From positions 58,140,591-58,204,590 of the forward strand of contig OZ022258.1 of NCBI GenBank assembly GCA_963978905.1: a DNA stretch of 64,000 nucleotides, written 5' to 3'. Source of the DNA: Trichostrongylus colubriformis. Taxonomy: Eukaryota; Nematoda; Chromadorea; Rhabditida; Trichostrongylidae. The notes under the pieces were generated by a model. The model saw nothing but the letters and a program-made list of their open reading frames with translations. It did not search any database and was not told where the DNA came from. The translations under genes and the position numbers were made by a program. Numbering within the stretch: the first letter of the stretch is position 1; each line of letters starts with the position of its first letter. Shown piece by piece: positions 34,000-44,558 of this stretch.

Positions 34000-36000
34000 T
34001 ACATCTAGAAACAATATAAGAAAGAACAAAGTAAAAACTAAAAGGAAAAAACAAATCTATAATAGGACCATCTTCTTTTGGCACCATGCCAAGGCGTCCA
34101 ATTGGCGAGTTTGTGCAATGGCAGCCACTCAAACTCGTCCACACTACGTCTGTTCTACAGTAAGCTAAAATTACCCCCTCCTGGAGTCTTTAACTACCAT
34201 AAATGGAATACCTCGCGACTGGAACTTCACTCTGTGGCACATTGAAAAAGGCGAATAAATGCAAAACAATTCTATTCAATTTTATGGCTGTTTAAATGAA
34301 ACATTATCCGAGCACTTAATAGAAAAACTTTATAAAAAACTACAATTTGTCATTTGAATTGTGTAAAGGCACATTAAAGACTTCGAATGAAATGTGATTT
34401 TTTGCATTCAATTACATTGCGCTCCAAAAACCCGGTGGTTCGGGACTGGAACCGTTTTTTGCTGAACAATGGAGAAAATCACCTTCTTGGTTGAAAACGG
34501 GAGAGAACCGTCAAAGCGTTCAAATCTCATTCAAATCCATTTAATGAGCCATCAACACTTTCAAATTCTGACCTTTCTCCTTTTCAAATAACCTTAACTT
34601 ATCGAGGGGAAGAAAACTCCAACTACAGGGAGCCGCAGAGACGCGGCGTCGGCATTACATGCGCCTGAGACCTCATTAAACAAACGATGCGAAACCTAGC
34701 TCACATGCTAACTAGCCATTTTAGAACGCAACTACACCACAAAATGAACGCGTTATAAGCTGCGCTTGACCGTCACACAGCATAGATTCGCATAGCACCG
34801 CTCGATATGGCAATGATGGGGCGCGGGAAACACTTCACGGCCTAAACAAATTTGAAAAAAAATAAAGTCAGGGCCAACACTCTGGCTTTAGCCATGCATG
34901 TCGTTTTTGTTAAGCAGCTTAGAAGACATCTCTGTGAGAAGGGTTGTTTCGCGTCAATTAAGGAGTAATTTGTTCGATATTTCAATATTTCTACCGGACC
35001 ATGTGTTACTTTACGTAGGTCACTACACAATCAAAAAATCAACCACCGCCGTTCCTTATTAAATGAGGGGCTCTTTTTGCACGAAAATCTCAACAGCGCT
35101 CTACAGAATTAAAACGCTCTTGTGCGAGTGGATGTAAGTCAGGCCAGACGAGTACGGTCAGCAGGGAAACTGCATAGTAAAGGCGATTCCAGATGAACGT
35201 TTGACAGCTGCACCGTATAATGATGTACTATAGATATGAACAGATGAGACTGAAGGGATGATGGTTTATCAAAAGAAATGCTGCATTGCGCCATTCACTA
35301 ACGACCCCAAGATGATGCAGAGACTGGTTTGAGCCTATAATGCCAGTTGGAAGGTACAAAAATCATCAGCGAACAGATATCTCCAGTGGAGTATCGATTA
35401 CGCCGTTTCACATTCTGACCGGCAGTTCTGAACAGCCGGACCCGGAGCTACCCAGAAAATAGTTGTCAATGACTTTTTTGAGCAAAAATGGCTTCAATTT
35501 TCATCATATTCGAGAAATCCTACTATATAGAAGCGGCTAGCGTTTGTAGGTGTGTGTCCTTATCTGAAAATACACAACTCACGTACCCATCGCAGATTCT
35601 CATTTTCTGCATTGTTATGGGGCGAGGAAATGGGAGGTAGGAGCACATCAATGATGAACGATTAGAACTGATAACGGCTGATAAGGGAAAATCACTTCAA
35701 ACCTTCTTTGTAACAGAAGGAAAAGTAGGCCGTCATATTAGGCGTAATTGGTGCCTCTCTTTCGAAGTCAGAAAGCAAGGACTTTTCAAAGTATGCATAT
35801 CGTGGCTATTCTGACTTAACTCTAACTATTTTCTGGAATTCTTATAAAAAGATAAGATTCCTCAAACTCGTTCTGAATTTCAGTTTCTTCTTAATATGTT
35901 ATTCAAATCAATCCTTCTCGAAGTCGGCAAAAAGTCAGTTTGATTTCGATTACGTGCTGATTGCCTATTTCTGGCAGCCACTATTTCTGCGGTTTCTTCT
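34000..36000. other. Stretch without a supported gene
   Basis: A minus-strand frame at 34842-35030 reads moderately well (TKTTCMAKARVLALTLFFF) but has no clean splice sites. Otherwise I see nothing. Confidence 0.35.
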
Positions 36001-36044
36001 CAAACCAAAATTTCTTACTAATATAAGAGCTTTGCTGGCGCACA

Positions 36045-36162
36045 GTGCTGCGCGCGTAACGCGTAGGGTGCCGAACGGGTCATTCAAAATCGCTATCAAG
36101 CAGCAAAAATCGAGTCTACTTTGTATTGGTTTATTATTACGTTACGTGATGCGCGCAGTATT
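36045..36162. repeat. Short inverted repeat with GC-rich ends
   Basis: AGTGCTGCGCGCGTAACGCG near 36045 pairs imperfectly with TTACGTGATGCGCGCAGTATT ending near 36162. Likely a small MITE; no target duplication identified. Confidence 0.4.
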
Positions 36163-37019
36163 ATACTGGAGCTAAGCTGATAACCAAATTTTTAGACAAG
36201 CAAATAAATGAATAGACATCTCACAAACTTCATGTTTACGAAGCCAGTACATAAACTTCAAAAAAAGAAAGGTCAGAAAGGAGAACCAGAAGGGAGCAGT
36301 AGAGTAAGGCGATCTGAGTGGCTATACAGAATCGTCGCGTGAACACGAAGAACCTCACAAACAACCGCCACGAGCCAGCCATCCAGCCGTGAGTTTGCTC
36401 ATAACTGCGTCAGTGAGCCCGTCGATCCACTAGTAGAACAAAAGCGCTTCCGATACGGGGATAGAGCAAACAGCCCTGGGAGCACCATCCAGTCCCGTGA
36501 ACGCATGCTGACCTGATGATCGCACCTGGTCAATTGCACTCGTTCCAAATATTGAGAGTAGGAAAAAAGTTGTGGTGATGGGAACCAATTAGGGTAGAGA
36601 TCCCATGCCTCTTCCCAGAATACGATAACCGCCCTTTCACGCGAATGTATAGATCTATACTGGTTTAAATAGCATATAGTAGTATCGCACACTCCATCAA
36701 AAAAGGCAAATTTGTTGAAATCTAATTATTCGACCAAATCACATATCACCTGGGATAGTTTGATACAAAACGACGGCTGACAGTTACATAAAGTGCATAC
36801 GTTAGAACAGAAAGCGGACGGTTCCTTGGGGATCGACTTCCAATTTAAAACAAATAGACAAATCAAAACGCACTGAACTATTAGGGGGACCAACTCACAG
36901 CGGAGAAATGCCGATGCCAACTCATCTCCCTCCCTCCCCCTCCCCAGACGATTACGTTTGTATAGCAGATACCGGATTAAATCTGACGGAAATTATAGGA
37001 GGTAAACGGGGTTCCTTCA

Positions 37020-37460
37020 AATTCCGTCCAATCGAGTCCCCTCACTGCTTGGAGATCTACCACAACGCAGTTCTACGTGATGGGCTTCTCCTGTGGACAG
37101 GTTAAAGCTCCACCAGACGTTAATGCATTCTCAACAAGACTGGGCGCCGGCCCGTGCCGTGAAATCCATGCTGATGCTTCGTGAACGCTACTGGGTTACT
37201 GGTCAAAAGACATTTGGCCGTCTAATTCGCCTGATTTGAACTCAATGGGCTTTGTAGTCTGAAGATTTGCAGCAGAGAGTTTTTTCCAAGCAACATCACG
37301 TCTGACATTCCTCAAGGTCTCCTTGGAGACGGCGTTGAAGGAACTCGACGTCGGCTACATGCTTGCGGCCCAAGGTGATGTTATTCAAGATGATACTCGA
37401 GGCTCGAATCGCTGAGGGGCATCTCAAGCATCTTCTTGAGTAATATGCTGGGTAAAGACG
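37020..37460 (+). pseudogene. Decayed Tc1/mariner-superfamily transposase, C-terminal half
   Basis: A run reading EIYHNAVLRDGLLLW (near 37050) is followed, after frame breaks, by an S-Q-Q-D-W-A-P-A block (second catalytic Asp region). Another break leads to WPSNSPDLNSMGFVV, which matches the conserved WP-SPDLNP-D region holding the third acidic residue. A helical tail (SLETALKELDVGYMLAAQGD) follows. Several stops and frameshifts make it inactive. It directly precedes fold-back F3 at 37504. Confidence 0.7.
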
Positions 37461-37503
37461 TGGTCAATAAACCATGCGTAGATACTTTGTAGACACCTTG
37501 TAG

Positions 37504-37765
37504 TGGGTGTGTACCGTTACATTTAAAAATCGCGCTTCGAGCGAGGCGGCGAGTACGAATGTTTGCAGTTTAATCTGTTTAAGCAGCAACAACAACAACA
37601 TAGGCGAACTTCCCAAGTTTCCAACTTGCAATCTTTGAAGATCCTTCACGGTACCAGCCTCCTGAGCATCCTGAGCGGAATTCCAACCGACTGTAGCAAG
37701 CCGTACTGATAGCACTGCGAGTGCGACACCGCTTCGCGATTTTTAGACGTAACAGTACACACCCC
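37504..37765. mobile_element. Fold-back MITE F3, copy 2
   Basis: GGGTGTGTACCGTTAC then TTTAAAAATCGCG at the left and CGCGATTTTTAGACG then GTAACAGTACACACCCC at the right. The interior shares CTTCCCAAGTTTCCAACTTG, AAGATCCTTCACGG and GAGCGGAATTCCAA with 13343-13586. Confidence 0.72.
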
Positions 37766-38197
37766 TTTGCACTGGGCGCCGCTAACCAGAAAAACATGAA
37801 AAGTTCGAAAGAAATGTTTTCCCTTCTCCATAAATCAAACGATTCCGGTGTATCGCAACAAGTGCATCCAAGGCAGGCCTTTGCCAACGACTCAAGGACA
37901 CCTTGACAGACTGGCCGAGCCGTGTGTGCAAAATGATGTATCGCCGAACAACCGCCAAACACGGCAGCGACAAGATTTATGAGCTCCATAGCGTCGACAG
38001 GGCAGGGACGACACTGTCAGTCACCTTGGAAGAACAAATTTCAATCCATAAACGTACGACGCACTAAACTATGAAACATGGGAGTTATCAGTAATTTGTT
38101 CCAAAATTTTTAACCAGTTCTATGACAGTATAACTGCTTGAAGTCGATAGTAGGAGTGATGGCTTCCCCTGATATGGTCCGAACAGCAATATTCTGA

Positions 38198-38360
38198 CAG
38201 AGCCTTCCATCTTCCTGGGGTGGGTGAGTTTGCGCCATACACTCTGGGAGGATAAACGTCGACTTACGCACATCGGCTGGCCCCCACTAGACCTGGTATG
38301 GGCTAAATCGCACTTAAGTGCCACCACGATTCTGGCTGTAACTTAAATGCATGGCGCAAC
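38198..38360 (+). repeat. SINE family A, 5'-truncated copy
   Basis: Shares GCCTTCCATC, CTCTGGGAGGATAAA, CGGCTGGCCCC, GGGCTAAATCGCA, GCCACCACGATTC and the tail AACTTAAATGCATGGCGCA with 24246-24512. The tRNA-like head is missing. Confidence 0.6.
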
Positions 38361-38772
38361 AAATTTATTTCTCGACCAAACGCATTACCTATGTGAAGTC
38401 GGCTGTCATCGGGAATGTCCACCACAGGAAAAATTCATTAAAACTGCAGGTGAAAACTGTTTCTATGCATCTGTGAGTGACAACGGAGATTCGAGATTTC
38501 TGAACGACAGGCAGTCCCCGCTATTCATCACATTTCGATAGCCCGAGCCCTTCCTTTGAGGCTCCTGTCCCAAAAAATTGACTTCTTGCTGTTGACAGGT
38601 GCAGTTCAATATTTCAGAGAGAATTGGCCGTCAGAGGAACACCTGCCAACTAACTTCCCCCATAGTTTCATCCATATGGCGTCAAAATTGGGTGCCACAT
38701 TTAACCAGCTCGAGTGTTTCAGGTGTCACACAGTACTGTATTGAGGGACAGATAACATGGAGGGGCATCTGA
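38347..38772 (+). CDS. Two-exon unrecognised gene, Cys-containing
   Basis: The exon at 38347-38449 starts at an ATG (inside the SINE tail) and ends at donor GTGAAAAC. The exon at 38618-38772 follows TTCAATATTTCAG and ends TGA. Phase 1 matches across the 168-bp intron, forming a Glu codon. The first exon has C-x3-C-x3-C (LCEVGCHRECPPQEKF); the second is Ser/Trp-rich (IVSSIWRQNWVPHLTSSS). AATAAA occurs at about 38829, 57 bp past the stop, a fitting poly(A) signal. The start codon lies within repeat DNA and may not be the true one. Confidence 0.42.
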
Positions 38773-39203
38773 CACATTATAGAACTGTCCTTTCTGCCCC
38801 GTGTGCCCCTGGCTAATTAAGGTTTCAACAAATAAAAATTTGCAACGTTTCTTTGTTGCTTAAATGAGGCATTTTGACAAATGGGCCTGAATGACGTTGT
38901 ACTACGCGATAGTGCACAATTGCACTTTCGTTTTACAGCTCATTTCTCACATGCCCGCTAAAAAACCCCCGCGCACGCACGCTATCCCCACGCCCCATTG
39001 AAAACGAGCCACCAATCACCGAACAGGGTTCGACGAACATTCGATGAATTTCCTTTGTACACGTGAGGTTGAATTGTCACTGAACCGACCATCCGAACAC
39101 ATCCTTCTGCTGAACAGCCTAATTTGTCATCGAATTTTTTTGTCCTGTTTTGAAGGGTTCTAACCGCAGTCGTCGTCCGAAGCCAGCACACCAAAGGGGG
39201 TAG

Positions 39204-39437
39204 ATGTCAGAGTCAGGCTTCCATGGGGAACCTCTAAGTGAGGAGACGGTGGAACTTTGGGTTGGAAAAGGTAGGTCGCATCTAGGGTTCAAGGGGGGTT
39301 CATATGTATACTGCAAAAATTTTCCATATTTTCTGAATAACGAAGAGGTGGCTTTTGAAAAACCATCCCCTGACCGCATTGCGGATGAAGGTTTTTTTTA
39401 CGCGATCAAACGCAAGCGACACAAACCTTATTTTTAG
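39204..39437 (+). CDS. Small acidic-then-basic protein, one or two exons
   Basis: The frame includes ATG 39204 directly after an AG, and 77 codons to TAG. An in-frame intron is possible (donor GTAGGT after 39268, acceptor near 39344), leaving about 52 residues. The N-terminus reads SESGFHGEPLSEETVELWVG and the C-terminus is Lys/Arg-rich. The minus strand over 39119-39334 also has a perfect acceptor (AATTTTTGCAG) and open frame, so strand is uncertain. Confidence 0.33.
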   Translation: MSESGFHGEPLSEETVELWVGKGRSHLGFKGGSYVYCKNFPYFLNNEEVAFEKPSPDRIADEGFFYAIKRKRHKPYF

Positions 39438-39902
39438 TCCCCTTATGAGCATGTTCAAGTTTCTATTCCAAGATTCTACGAGCTCCTTAAGTTATGAAAA
39501 ACCACAAAAAGTGAAAAGCCACATGGTGGCGCACATGGCCTCAATGTATTGAGTATATCGCCGAGGAAAGATCCTATGCGAACGTGATGACGTCGAAGAA
39601 GCTGCATCCGTACTGCAGTACTTCTTCATGGAACTTACAACTTTTACAGGGGTGTGTATAAAGTGGTACGAATGGCTTTCTTCGCACCTAATGTGCGAAG
39701 AAGTAATAACCGCTCACACCTAATGTGCGAAAAAGTAATTAACGAGGGGCGAGAGTCTGAGGTCACCCAATTATATAACTCGTCACAGGAGTCGTCGGAG
39801 TTCGATGAGAGGAAATGTGACACTTACAATTAGATGAGCAGATTTTTCACAACAGGTGTGAAGATTAAAATCGATACGCGTCGTGCAGAAGGGGTGCTCA
39901 GC

Positions 39903-40162
39903 TTAGCCACGCAACCACTCGTGGACCACACTATCACCGGTCAAACGACAGCTATCCAGCCACGAAATCGAAGGCACACGATCAAACGGATTCCACAAGT
40001 CCTTTTGTGCTGCACGCTTCCAATCAAGCACGACACCTTCGCGCTTGCGTGAATATGCAAACATTGGCTTGGCTTGCCTTGGCTTAAAATCAAACCGTTG
40101 AAAGCCGTCCAATATAGCCCCGATAATCGCACAAGGGATCGTAATGAATTCGTTCTGTCTCA
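39903..40162 (-). CDS. Large 3'-terminal exon, unrecognised
   Basis: The acceptor TTTTTTTAAATTCAG is followed by 85 codons to TAA. The text is strongly protein-like: EFITIPCAIIGAILDGFQRF, RKREGVVLDWKRAAQKDLW and VPSISWLDSCRLTGDSVVHE. It needs one base from an upstream exon. The high Trp and charged-residue content and long open frame make this one of the most convincing exons. It could be host or transposon-derived; I recognise no motif. Confidence 0.5.
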
Positions 40163-40169
40163 CTGAATT

Positions 40170-41140
40170 TAAAAAAAAAAGTCAGAATAAACGAGGGAAA
40201 CAGCTATAGTCCTCAAGAAAATCAGTAAAAAAAGAAAAAAAAATTAAAAACAAGAAAATATTGCGAGGTAATCGCCTAAGACGGCTAAAAAGATGCCACA
40301 CAAATTTTTTACGACCTTAAGGTTCGATTCTTCAAAAAAAAACATATGCATATATGATGTGTATCGAGTTGAATCCTTCACGTATATTAGGTTGTACAAT
40401 GAATTCGTCCAGTTTTCATCTTCTTTTCTTCACATTCTTCTTTTCTCGTTGTCTTTTACAAAACGTATACCTGTATTCGACACATTTTTCGCTCTTCAAA
40501 AAACCTGCTATTTATTTTCGGATCATTTCAAAACTTAATACTTTACGGCTTAAGCGTGGAGTACCCAGCACCCAAAAATCTGCACTTTTTCGGCACCAGC
40601 CCTTCTCCGTCAATTGTCGTGCTCCAAAAAGTTGTCCTACCCCGTTCCATGTTGGATAATATAAGAGGCATAATATAATACATCACTGATCAACGGTTAA
40701 CGGTTACATTCCTTAGCCAAATAAAAATATTCGATAAAATCTCCATCAGCAAAGAAGACAGATGCCGTAAGTGCAGATTTTTTCTCCCCAATACTCCATT
40801 TCTAATTTCAGCAATAGTAAATAACCAATTATTCCAAAAAGCAGGGTTAAGAAGGACGAAAAAAGCTCCATGGAATAAGCACTTTGTCGAAAGAAGAGGA
40901 GATTAAAAACCAAGTCATTGTACATCTAGTGCAATGCGTAAATCAGCAGTACTTGAAGGAAAGAAAACTAGGACCGGAAAAAGGCTTCATAATAATAATT
41001 AAAGATGCCACGGGAGCCCATAAAAATGCCTATCGGTACATGTAATATAGTAGCGTGAGCTGGCAAAGCTACAATTGCTACCTATTCAATTAAATTCAAT
41101 GGTACTGTTAAGCCCACAGAAAAAATGAACAAAATAAAAA
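40170..41140. other. AT-rich stretch
   Basis: Poly-A and poly-T tracts. A minus-strand ATG frame of 42 codons lies at about 40543-40671 (ERGRTTFWSTTIDGEG) and is the only protein-like text; it overlaps sequence resembling the F2 fold-back family (AAATCTGCACTTT). Not called. Confidence 0.35.
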
Positions 41141-41149
41141 AGTAAAGGT

Positions 41150-41560
41150 GTACTTTTCCTTTCCGACACCGCCTAGATCAGCAGTCACCAAAAAAGCAAT
41201 CAAAAATTCAAGACCTGTCGAAGCTCCGTCAGAATTTTTGTACGAAAACGGTAAGAACCGATCGTCAGAGCGACTGCTAGAGCTCAAACTTTCAAAAGTT
41301 GAATCCAACTTGAGTGAACTCACCAGTTCTTCCTGTAGATATCTCGTGCTCAGGAGGAACAGCTCACTCAGTGTACTGTCGTCGTCGTCGATGGCCATTG
41401 CGATGGTTGTAAGCGTCGGTGAAGTGTTCGTGACTTGCTGTGAGACACTGTGGAGGATCGAAACTGTTGCGCGCTTTGGCTGTATCCAGAAGGAGACTGT
41501 GCAGCGCCCGACGGACACGATTAGTCGCTGAGCATCGCAACGAACTCAGATGGAACGTTG
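41150..41560. other. Coding-like block readable on both strands
   Basis: Minus strand: a frame with acidic start (MAIDDDDSTLSELFLLSTRY) ends at a strong donor, GTGAGT, below 41322. Plus strand: open text ends at donors GTAAGA (41250) and GTAAGC (41408), with acceptor CTCGTGCTCAG between. Both cannot be exons of the same transcript. I list it because splice signals and open frames coincide, but cannot choose. Confidence 0.35.
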
Positions 41561-42387
41561 AGCGACTGAAATTCTAAACGATGATCAGTGTAAATTGACG
41601 TCGTAGAACAGAAAATAAGCGAAAAAGAGGACGAGTACATGCGAGAGAAGTACAATCGCTCAGGTCAGCTCGAAAAAAAGTGCAGTAGGAGGCGAGACAA
41701 GTGATCCCTTTCACCTTCATTAACGTCTATTCAGAAAAACTAATGAGCGAAGATTGAAACAGGATGGCTTGCAAGTCGATCAAAATAGTATAAAATTACG
41801 CTTTGAAATAGAACTATTTTGATTTATAAAGACATCGTGAAAAAAATTAGGCAAAAACGAAGGTGCTAATGTAGTTGGGGGGAGGGGGGGCACTCCACTG
41901 AGCTCGGTGTTTGGCGCAATTTTCGCCCAGGTTTTTAGCCTACGCCTTAATTTAGGAGGGAGCCCCTACTCCCCTAGGTGAAAGCGTAGACTTGAGTATA
42001 CAAACTGATGATTGCAGAACGGTTGCGAGTGAGGGACGTCAGCGCGACGATGAGTGGCTCCCTCCAACTAAAGTAGCACCGAAACGAAACCCGTACAGCA
42101 TTTTAACAGCATGAGCCAAACCCTTCACAACCCTAACACCTTAACGGAAGGGGCATTTAGGCGATGCATTGAAATTTTCTTCCCAGCCCTATCAAATTAT
42201 GCCAGTCAACAAAACTATTTCGGGCTTTGATCTCTATTTATCACAGCATCGAGACCATCATCAGATCAGCTTAGATAAAAGCGCCGTATAGGTGGGGGGG
42301 GCATTTCAGGTCAGTACATCCGAATCTCTCAAAACCTCCCAGCACAATCAATCTAAGTCGATAGAGGTGTTGGAATGATAGAGATAA

Positions 42388-42447
42388 ATGAATGTGAGCA
42401 GGGGAGTGTGTAAATTACTCAAAAACAAGGAGGAAAAAAATGCCCAG
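42388..42447 (+). CDS. Possible first exon
   Basis: An ATG after an in-frame stop opens 20 codons (GVCKLLKNKEEKNAQ) to a perfect donor CAG/GTGAGT. The next 12 bases lead to a MITE (42463-42593), which would sit in the intron. Short, so weak. Confidence 0.22.
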
Positions 42448-42462
42448 GTGAGTAACCACTTA

Positions 42463-42593
42463 GGCCACCGTCAGACTTTGCGATTTTGCGGCGTCGCACT
42501 TTCACACACGATACTATGACCTTGAGATACGCAATGCCGCAACTTCGCGTGCGAAAGTGCGACGACGCAAAATCTCAGCGTCTGACGGCGGCC
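42463..42593. mobile_element. Harbinger-like MITE H1, copy 1
   Basis: Termini GGCCACCGTCAGACTTTGCG and the inverse (CGTCTGACGGCGGCC) are flanked by TTA at 42460-42462 and 42594-42596. A 3-bp TWA duplication and GG-starting termini are typical of PIF/Harbinger. The 131-bp interior shares GACCTTGAGAT and CACAACTT-GCG-type blocks with 46324-46494 and 57990-58137. Confidence 0.82.
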
Positions 42594-43521
42594 TTATGTC
42601 CTCTCTCCCATGACGATATAGCGCCCTTTTCATTTTCCATCTTTTGAACCGAACACGAACCCACATAAAATCCAAAGTTATCAAAAGGCCCAACTTAGTG
42701 AAAATCGGTAGGGAAACGATAAATTCAAACCGAATATGTGATAGCTCAAGATGCACTATGCAAGCACGAGGAACACGGCATAATAATATAATAATAGTGA
42801 TAGTGAAAGTAATACTAACGATTCAGGAGCAAGGACATGAGAGCGCATACATGCGAGATCACTTCGATTAAACTGCTGAGATCGCTGTCAATCATCGATC
42901 ACGATACGAGGATAAATGGACAGTTGGTTATTGCATGGCTTTTCGGACGAGTTGTTCGGAAATCCAATCGCAGAGCCCGCGGGTCCCTTTGACGGGATCG
43001 GGATGGCTCGCATTCGCGTTGAGGTGATGGTGTAAAAGTGCCTCGCGCCGAACAACTGGTCACACGCGCGTGACGAAACCCGTAAACGTCCACCGGATGA
43101 CCGGCGCGTTTTTATGAGCGTCGGTGATCGTCTTAACCACACCTCGGAACGCAGGATTCAACGGATCGGTAAAATTTCTTTGAGTAACTATTTTTGCATG
43201 AATTAGCCGTAAATTCTTGCATTCTCATCAACGGTCCCTTTACTTTGATTTCATAATTGCTGGAGTTTTAAAAAGCAATGGTTGACGCTTCTTTTGCATC
43301 ACATTTGGGTAGGATCTTCAAGCCGCATTTCATTATCTAAAACGAATAGAAGGAAGTCACTGTTTAAAAAAAGCACAAAACACCATTTTCCCTACGAAGA
43401 AAAGGTGCAGGAAGCTGCTATAATTAGGCACGAACTCAGTAAATTCAGCCTCTCACGAGAAGCACGTACCAACGTTTTCACTTGACTGTATTTTCGAACT
43501 TTATGACAATTTTTCAAGTAC

Positions 43522-43755
43522 CTAAATGAGGAAACAATGCATGCTTCCGAAAAGGACAAACACACAATCGCGAGGGGCCGTTTGCCTTATTCCCAAACGG
43601 TTTGTAGAATTCACGTGGGATCTTAAAAGCTCAATAATCATCAATACAAAATGAAATGTGAAAAACATATCCAATATGCTGCTCCAAAAAATAGCCGTGG
43701 GGTTCAGGTTGACGGAAAAATTTCGAGTGAAAAACCAGCAGCTCACAAAAATCAA
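43522..43755 (-). CDS. Possible membrane-protein exon
   Basis: A minus-strand frame reads VNLNPTAIFWSSILDMFFTF then HFVLMIIELL, one likely transmembrane helix, followed by a short hydrophilic loop. It resembles fragments of nematode chemoreceptors in style only. No clean splice sites, AT-rich base content favours hydrophobic codons. Weak. Confidence 0.2.
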   Translation of the reverse strand: MIFVSCWFFTRNFSVNLNPTAIFWSSILDMFFTFHFVLMIIELLRSHVNSTNRLGIRQTAPRDCVFVLFGSMHCFLI

Positions 43756-43759
43756 AAAT

Positions 43760-44550
43760 TGGGAAAATTTTCGTTAGAAAATTACCCCACACAATTCCAG
43801 CTTCACTAATACATAGATGAAAACGATAAAGGAACAGAACTCAAGAAAGCGATGAATCCGACATCTGGAATAATTGGAATTTGGCCCGCTCACGAATATG
43901 AAAGGTTCATTTAGGAGGGACATTCGTCAACAATAGCCCTTCATAAATATGTTAATGCGTCTGGCAATCCACCAACTGAAATGCCGTTAAAAGGAAAGTA
44001 AAGTGGCTTTCAAGAAGATGCAAAGCTGTGTATCTAGGAATAGAACGATCAGAGCTAAGCGCTCGTAATGGCCATCTAGGACCTTCTTCATAAAGTATTT
44101 GCATTTCAGAAACCGAAATTATATATACAACTACTCGACAATATAAGTATTTAATGGATACATCTGACGGATAATAAAGATCTGCAGAAATTTTCCGAGT
44201 AACTGCAAAAAAAGAATCTTAGAAGAAGCATCTTCATATATACATTAACGTCGACAGAAAATGTGGAAATTTCATTGTGTACTGAAAAAATCGTATACCA
44301 ACGACCAAATATTTACATATATAGGTAATGGATCGCAGGTAAACACTTCTGGTCATCGACCAAACCTTCCCTTTCCCTTCCCGGAATAACGACTTCCGAT
44401 CGTTAACTGGTGCAAATACGCATGAACTATTCTCGTCTCAATCACTTTGATACGGAAACGGGGAGCGTTCTCTTGAAAATGGCAGTCATCCCATTCATTG
44501 CCAAAACCGAACCTACTGACTCTATTTATGCACCGGTAAGTTCATTGATG
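43760..44550. other. Stretch without a supported gene
   Basis: AT-rich, short frames only, no convincing exon. Confidence 0.35.
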
Positions 44551-44558
44551 GGGGACAT

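Noticed and set aside
37579..37989. 136-codon minus-strand frame
   Set aside because: Half of it is fold-back F3 sequence; the rest has two competing frames.
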